Part shown: positions 36,488 to 40,316 of the stretch, one piece after another
How positions within the stretch are numbered: position 1 is the first letter of the stretch
Layout: the number at the start of each line of letters is the position of its first letter
Source: Comamonadaceae bacterium
Lineage (GTDB): Bacteria; Pseudomonadota; Gammaproteobacteria; Burkholderiales; Burkholderiaceae_C
Assembly: GCA_021298995.1 (NCBI GenBank)
Contig: JAJTGB010000011.1
Location: 1-40,316 of the forward strand
Direction: 5' to 3'
Length of the DNA: 40,316 bases
Position numbers and translations under genes: made by a program
The notes under the pieces: generated by a model
What the model was told of the DNA's origin: nothing
The model's database searches: none
Seen by the model: the letters and a program-made list of their open reading frames with translations, nothing else

Positions 36488-36706
36488 ATGAACAAGTCCC
36501 TCGTTTTGGCTGCCGTGATCGCTGCTGCTGCTTTGGCCGCTTGCGGTAAAAAAGAAACTCCCGCACCAGCTCCAGCACCAGCTCCAGCTGCTGCACCAGC
36601 ACCTGCTGCTCCCGCTGCTGATGCCAAGCCAGCTGACGCTGCTGCTCCAGCTGCTGCACCAGCACCTGCTGCTGCTCCTGCTCCTGCAGAAGCTCCTAAG
36701 AAGTAA
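36488..36706 (+). CDS. small alanine/proline-rich lipoprotein
   Basis: 72 residues. A short lipoprotein signal (MNKSLVLAAVIAAAALAAC) ends in the lipobox LAAC, so the mature protein starts at C19 and is lipid-anchored. After GKKETP the rest is Ala-Pro repeats with a few Asp, Glu and Lys residues and no foldable domain. It may act as a spacer, or as a membrane-to-wall tether, but the function is unknown. Ribosome site TAAGGAT lies 7 bases upstream. Codon use inside the repeats is mixed (gct, gca, cca, cct). A long leader with a terminator-like hairpin precedes it and a strong terminator follows. Confidence 0.85.
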   Translation: MNKSLVLAAVIAAAALAACGKKETPAPAPAPAPAAAPAPAAPAADAKPADAAAPAAAPAPAAAPAPAEAPKK

Positions 36707-36721
36707 TTCTTGGCAGTCAAA

Positions 36722-36750
36722 GAAAAACCCCGCTGTGCGGGGTTTTTTTT
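36722..36750. terminator. bidirectional intrinsic terminator
   Basis: AAAAACCCCGC-TGT-GCGGGGTTTTTTTT: a 6-bp GC stem (36728-36742) with A-run and T-run on both sides. It should stop the lipoprotein transcript and also the bamC transcript from the other side. Confidence 0.9.
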
Positions 36751-36825
36751 CGACCTGATTTTTTGGCGTAATGTTTTCGGCCGTAATCTACAGCCGTGCT
36801 TTCTAGCCTTTAAGTCAATCAGTTC

Positions 36826-37983
36826 TTATTTGATTTCGTCTGCCAACAGCTTGATGATTCTTTCTGCATTGGCAGAAGTTTCTGGTATGCCGTCTGCACC
36901 CTGAACCTGTACCGTTGAGACATCGCCTTTGCTGGTCACAGCGATTCGATATTTGGCAAGCGTTGGAATGACCTTGTCGCTGGTGAAAAGCTTGGCAAAG
37001 AAACCAGGCTCTTTGCCTGAGGTGCCCGGTGGTGCATAGCGCACAAAGAACACGCCTTGTGCACGATCGCGGTCTTCCACCGTGAAACCAGTACGGTCAA
37101 TGGCGACACCAACTCTGCGCCATGCGCGATCAAAACCATCTCTGATTTCAATGGCAGGCAAGTTGTTTAACTTGGTGACTTTGACATCACTTGGCATGCT
37201 TGTGCTTGTGCTAGTGCTTGGCGCAGAGGCGCTGCCACTTGTGGTTGCTTTGTTCGCAGGCGAGCCAGCTGTTTGGTTCTGACCACCCAGGCGCAACATC
37301 AGCCTGCGCAGGAATTCAATTTCCAGTTCGGGGTCTGCGGCGCGTGGCGTCCAAGCTGTGTTTTCTTTGGCATTGGTGGTGTAAATTTCAGCCATACCTC
37401 TGTGTGTAATGGTAATTTCTAGGCCGTTGGCTGTTCTCTCAACACGCGTTCTAAAGCGATCGCGTTCACCCGTAGAGTAGATAGAGTCAAAAACTTTGCC
37501 CAAGGTCCTGCGAATAAAGTCTTGTGGCAGTTTGGCGCGATTTTCTGCCCAGTCTGTTTCCATGATGCCCAGTTCTGGTTGATCAAGCGTTAGAACAAAG
37601 CCATTGTCTTTCCAGAACTCACGCAGGGGTTCCCAGACAGAATCGGCGTTTCTCTGAACGATTAAAAAACGTTGAGAACCAGATCGTTCTATGCGCGCAC
37701 TGCCTGCTTGATTGGTGGCGGTTCCTGAATCGTTGGCGGATCGGCCCGTAGAGCCTGAAGCAGCTGCCATGCCAGAGGCGCTGTTTGAAGCAGATACTTG
37801 ATATCGAGAATCGCGTTTTAACTGCGTCAGGTCGGGCGGGACTTCAAGCGTTTTGGCTTGAGTGGCACCTTTATAGTCAATTTTGCCTTCTTGGAGTGCT
37901 GAGCAACCTGACAAAAAACAGATGATCGTGGCAACACAAGCCAAGGGAGTCAATTGACGAACAGAAGTGGCAAATCGATTCAC
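36826..37983 (-). CDS. bamC: Outer membrane assembly lipoprotein BamC
   Basis: 385 residues from GTG 37983, preceded at 7 bases by AAGGA; an ATG further up (38013) would overlap dapA. The lipoprotein signal ends in FLSGC, so C27 is acylated. Then comes the family opening IDYKGATQAKTLEVPPDLTQL, which binds BamD, and two helix-grip domains separated by a Thr/Ser/Ala-rich linker (about residues 235-270). BamC is a lipoprotein of the Bam complex that inserts beta-barrel proteins in the outer membrane. It lies 10 bases after the dapA stop, as in many proteobacteria. Confidence 0.94.
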   Translation of the reverse strand: MNRFATSVRQLTPLACVATIICFLSGCSALQEGKIDYKGATQAKTLEVPPDLTQLKRDSRYQVSASNSASGMAAASGSTGRSANDSGTATNQAGSARIERSGSQRFLIVQRNADSVWEPLREFWKDNGFVLTLDQPELGIMETDWAENRAKLPQDFIRRTLGKVFDSIYSTGERDRFRTRVERTANGLEITITHRGMAEIYTTNAKENTAWTPRAADPELEIEFLRRLMLRLGGQNQTAGSPANKATTSGSASAPSTSTSTSMPSDVKVTKLNNLPAIEIRDGFDRAWRRVGVAIDRTGFTVEDRDRAQGVFFVRYAPPGTSGKEPGFFAKLFTSDKVIPTLAKYRIAVTSKGDVSTVQVQGADGIPETSANAERIIKLLADEIK

Positions 37984-37993
37984 TGGGTTGTCC

Positions 37994-38890
37994 TTAAATA
38001 AGTCCGCTGGCACGCAAAGCAGCTTCCACCACGGGATGCTGAGATTTTGAAAGATCGGTCATTGGCAAACGCAATGTACCACCGCACAAGCCCATGCGAG
38101 CCATGGCCCACTTGACTGGAATGGGATTGGCTTCGACAAATAAGTTTTTGTGAATGGGCATGAGTTGAAATTGAATTTCCATGGCCTTCTTCACATTGCC
38201 AGCCATGGCGGCCATGCAAAGTTCGTGCATCAAACGAGGTGCAATGTTGGCAGAGACGCTGATATTGCCCTTGCCACCACACAACATGAGGGCCACAGCG
38301 GTGGGGTCGTCGCCTGAGTAAACGGAAAATTCTTTGGGCAAGTCGCGAATGAGCCACTGTGCACGTTCAATGTTTCCTGTGGCCTCTTTGATGCCCACAA
38401 TGCCCGGAACCTGTGAAAGTCTGAGGACAGTTTCATGCTGCATATCGGCCACAGTACGGCCCGGCACGTTGTACAAAATGATGGGCAATTGGGGCACCGC
38501 TTCTGCGATGGCCTTGAAATGCTGGTAAATGCCTTCTTGGGTTGGCTTGTTGTAATAGGGAACGACTTGCAACTGACAATCGGCACCCACGCTTTGGGCA
38601 AATTGAGCCAGCTCGATGGCTTCGGCTGTGGAGTTGGCGCCGCAACCCGCCATGATGGGTACACGCCCTTTGGCTTGTTCTACCGACACGCGAATGATTT
38701 CTCGGTGCTCTTCGACGTTGACAGTGGGTGACTCACCCGTGGTACCCACGACACCAATGCAGTCGGTGCCTTCGGCAATGTGCCAATCGATCAATTTTCG
38801 AAGGCTGACGTAATCGACGGAACCGTCCTCCAGCATGGGGGTGACCAAAGCGGGGATGCTGCCTGTAATGGGTTGAAATGGTTTCGTCAT
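37994..38890 (-). CDS. dapA: 4-hydroxy-tetrahydrodipicolinate synthase
   Basis: 298 residues, full length. The active site is complete: T50 and T51 in [11 protein letters not shown]140 in [10 protein letters not shown]145 and the Schiff-base lysine K168 in GIKEATG. It condenses pyruvate with aspartate semialdehyde to start lysine and meso-diaminopimelate synthesis. It sits between the methyltransferase gene (30 bases upstream) and bamC; dapA-bamC is a conserved pair. Confidence 0.97.
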   Translation of the reverse strand: MTKPFQPITGSIPALVTPMLEDGSVDYVSLRKLIDWHIAEGTDCIGVVGTTGESPTVNVEEHREIIRVSVEQAKGRVPIMAGCGANSTAEAIELAQFAQSVGADCQLQVVPYYNKPTQEGIYQHFKAIAEAVPQLPIILYNVPGRTVADMQHETVLRLSQVPGIVGIKEATGNIERAQWLIRDLPKEFSVYSGDDPTAVALMLCGGKGNISVSANIAPRLMHELCMAAMAGNVKKAMEIQFQLMPIHKNLFVEANPIPVKWAMARMGLCGGTLRLPMTDLSKSQHPVVEAALRASGLI

Positions 38891-38920
38891 GGCGAGTGAT
38901 TAGAGCGACAAATTAGCATT

Positions 38921-39463
38921 CTAACGACTGCTAAGGCAAAACTGACCGTCCAGATTGGCGACTTGCCGAACCGCCACCATTCTTTGGATGTATTTGGCGG
39001 GTTGTTCACAATAACCGTCTTCATAAGCAATCACGCGAAGTGGTGCAAATGCTCGGAGCAACTCTCCCGGCTGCAGCAAGAAGTCTGGCCGAGAAGGTTT
39101 GCCAATTTTTTCGTGTCCCATTGCAAATGTCTCGTATATCAGTAGCCCCTCTGGCGCCAGACTGGCCAGAATTTGAGGCATCAATGGACGCCACAGGTAA
39201 TTGGTGACCACCACCACATCAAAAGTTTGACCGCTCAGAGGCCAAGGTCCTCCTTCAATGTCTGCTGCCAAGACGCGCCCATGAGCGGCCGCTTCGGCCA
39301 GTGCTTCTGCTGAACGGTCAACACCCGTGCAATGGTGGCCTTGCGACTTGAAATACTGCATGTGCCTGCCAGCGCCGCAGGCCAGGTCCAAGACCTGACT
39401 TTGAGGTTTGGCCAAATGAGACCATTTTTGAACCCAATAGGAAGGGGCTTCTGTGCCATGCAT
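38921..39463 (-). CDS. class I SAM-dependent methyltransferase
   Basis: 180 residues. Motif I is VLDLACGAGRHMQYF (24-38), the motif II acidic residue is in GVDRS, and DVVVVTNYLWRPLM and GLLIYETFA follow, similar to TehB/UbiE-like small methyltransferases. Cofactor binding is sure; the substrate is unknown. It may be the first gene of the methyltransferase-dapA-bamC unit. Its upstream region of 140 bases is shared with parE in divergent layout. In-frame starts further upstream are not supported by a ribosome site. Confidence 0.85.
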   Translation of the reverse strand: MHGTEAPSYWVQKWSHLAKPQSQVLDLACGAGRHMQYFKSQGHHCTGVDRSAEALAEAAAHGRVLAADIEGGPWPLSGQTFDVVVVTNYLWRPLMPQILASLAPEGLLIYETFAMGHEKIGKPSRPDFLLQPGELLRAFAPLRVIAYEDGYCEQPAKYIQRMVAVRQVANLDGQFCLSSR

Positions 39464-39589
39464 CTTTGCAAACTCCTGATGAAACCAGTTGGCTTGAAAG
39501 CCAGATGGCCTGAATGATGCACGATGGCGGCCTGTTTTGGCTTGGCGACTGGGCTGTAAATTTATCCAGTACTTTGCCCGATTTCACAC

Positions 39590-39595
39590 TACAAT
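39590..39595 (+). promoter_or_regulatory. possible -10 box of parE
   Basis: TACAAT ends 8 bases before the parE ATG, and no ribosome site lies between. The transcript could begin at or just ahead of the ATG. No -35 consensus match. Confidence 0.4.
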
Positions 39596-39603
39596 CTTCG
39601 CCC

Positions 39604-40316
39604 ATGGCTACTACAACCTCAGCAAAATCATCTCCCGAATATGGCGAGGGCTCCATTCGAGTCCTCAAAGGCCTAGAGCCCGTCAAACAGCGGCCGGGCA
39701 TGTACACCCGAACCGACAACCCCTTGCACGTCATCCAAGAGGTACTTGATAACGCGGCCGATGAAGCTTTGGCAGGCCACGGTAAAAAAATCAAAGTGGT
39801 TTTGCACGTCGATGGTTCGGTCAGCATCGAAGACGACGGCCGCGGCATCCCATTTGGCTTGCATCCTGAAGAAAAAGCACCTGTCATCGAACTGGTTTTC
39901 ACACGATTGCATGCGGGTGGCAAGTTCGACAAAGGAAAGGGAGGGGCCTACAGCTTTTCTGGTGGTTTGCATGGTGTCGGTGTGAGCGTGACCAATGCTT
40001 TGGCAAAACGTTTAGAAGCCACCAGTTACCGTGAGGGTCAAGTGGCTTCTTTGACATTCTCCGGTGGTGATGTCATTGAGCAGCTTGTCACGCGCAAAGC
40101 GAGTGATGGCGACCGCAAACAGGGGACCACGGTGCGTGTTTGGCCTGATGCCAAATACTTTGAATCCAGTGCGCTGCCAATGAGCGAGCTCACCCATTTG
40201 CTTCGCAGCAAGGCGGTACTCATGCCCGGAGTGACGGTCACTTTGTTGAATGAAAAAACCAAGGAAACCCAAACCTGGCATTACAAGGCTGGACTTCGCG
40301 ATTACCTCATGCAAAC
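39604..40316 (+). CDS. parE: DNA topoisomerase IV subunit B, N-terminal part
   Basis: Partial gene running off the window; about 237 residues are visible from ATG 39604. The GHKL ATPase fold is shown by LEPVKQRPGMYT, EVLDNAADEALAG with the ATP-site Glu and Asn, DDGRGIP, LHAGGKFDKGKGGAYSFSGG and GLHGVGVSVTNAL. The shape of the N-terminus (short leader, GSIRVLKGLEPV) and the LHAGGKF version of the motif favour ParE over GyrB. It decatenates daughter chromosomes with ParC. The start is set by the only ATG upstream of the conserved part. Confidence 0.93.
   Translation, partial: MATTTSAKSSPEYGEGSIRVLKGLEPVKQRPGMYTRTDNPLHVIQEVLDNAADEALAGHGKKIKVVLHVDGSVSIEDDGRGIPFGLHPEEKAPVIELVFTRLHAGGKFDKGKGGAYSFSGGLHGVGVSVTNALAKRLEATSYREGQVASLTFSGGDVIEQLVTRKASDGDRKQGTTVRVWPDAKYFESSALPMSELTHLLRSKAVLMPGVTVTLLNEKTKETQTWHYKAGLRDYLMQ

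Noticed and set aside
36560-36700. Short tandem repeats that could suggest a CRISPR or minisatellite
   Set aside because: The repeats are Ala/Pro codons inside the lipoprotein gene, without spacers of regular length.
39318-39932. 204-codon minus-strand frame across the methyltransferase start and parE
   Set aside because: It would cover the start of parE and the divergent promoter region; the real genes here have clear motifs in other frames.

Overview
The window looks like ordinary chromosome of a betaproteobacterium, most likely Burkholderiales/Comamonadaceae (Limnohabitans/Rhodoferax-like). The reasons are two Bug-type receptors with a tripartite tricarboxylate transporter, DUF1178 and DUF6352 family proteins, the pyrG-kdsA-eno-ftsB order, the methyltransferase-dapA-bamC order, and protein sequences typical of that family. 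No phage, insertion sequence, integron, CRISPR array, rRNA or tRNA gene was recognised. This placement comes from gene content and remembered family sequences, not from a search.

Layout. 1-2091: the end of nuoN followed by overlapping nudix and DUF1178 genes. 2085-10,359: a metabolic and transport stretch with an aminotransferase, an LDH2-type dehydrogenase, the transporter operon tctC-tctB-tctA, a D-aminoacylase-like amidohydrolase, a BASS transporter and DUF6352. 10,362-13,038: DUF6352, an unlisted 47-residue basic protein, arfB and miaA. 13,035-20,733: an old tsaE-amiC-mutL-miaA block, interrupted by a Bcr/CflA exporter and by an opposite-strand dedA-sugar kinase pair, with queG head to head to tsaE. 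20,730-27,296: an AEC transporter, a Bug receptor, xerD, a D-serine dehydratase-like enzyme, DUF455, gamma-carbonic anhydrase and Hsp33. 27,300-32,798: a minus-strand run pyrG-kdsA-eno-ftsB-pnuC-nicotinamide riboside kinase-like gene. 32,877-40,316: coaBC-dut, an FKBP, roxA, a tiny Ala/Pro lipoprotein, bamC-dapA-methyltransferase and the start of parE.

The most unusual points are two damaged housekeeping genes close together. mutL is split by an internal deletion plus frameshift right after its DMHAAHERI motif. amiC carries an in-frame deletion that removes the segment expected to hold the third zinc-binding histidine. Other points worth a look are a possible ~85-nt structured RNA between roxA and the Ala/Pro lipoprotein, several start codons sitting 5-8 nt after a -10 box (leaderless-like), a Cys/His cluster at the end of the nicotinamide riboside kinase-like protein, and two small genes easily missed (11,411-11,554 and, more doubtfully, 7633-7740).

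How the genes work together: the tct operon, the amidohydrolase and the BASS carrier probably take up and process organic or N-acyl-amino acids. pnuC and its partner kinase form a nicotinamide riboside salvage pair. The tsaE/miaA/queG group serves tRNA modification. parE, xerD, dut and mutL serve DNA metabolism. No stretch longer than 300 bases lacks a gene; the largest gap (7484-7754) holds a palindrome and a possible 35-codon ORF. I did not find a clearly new multi-gene system.
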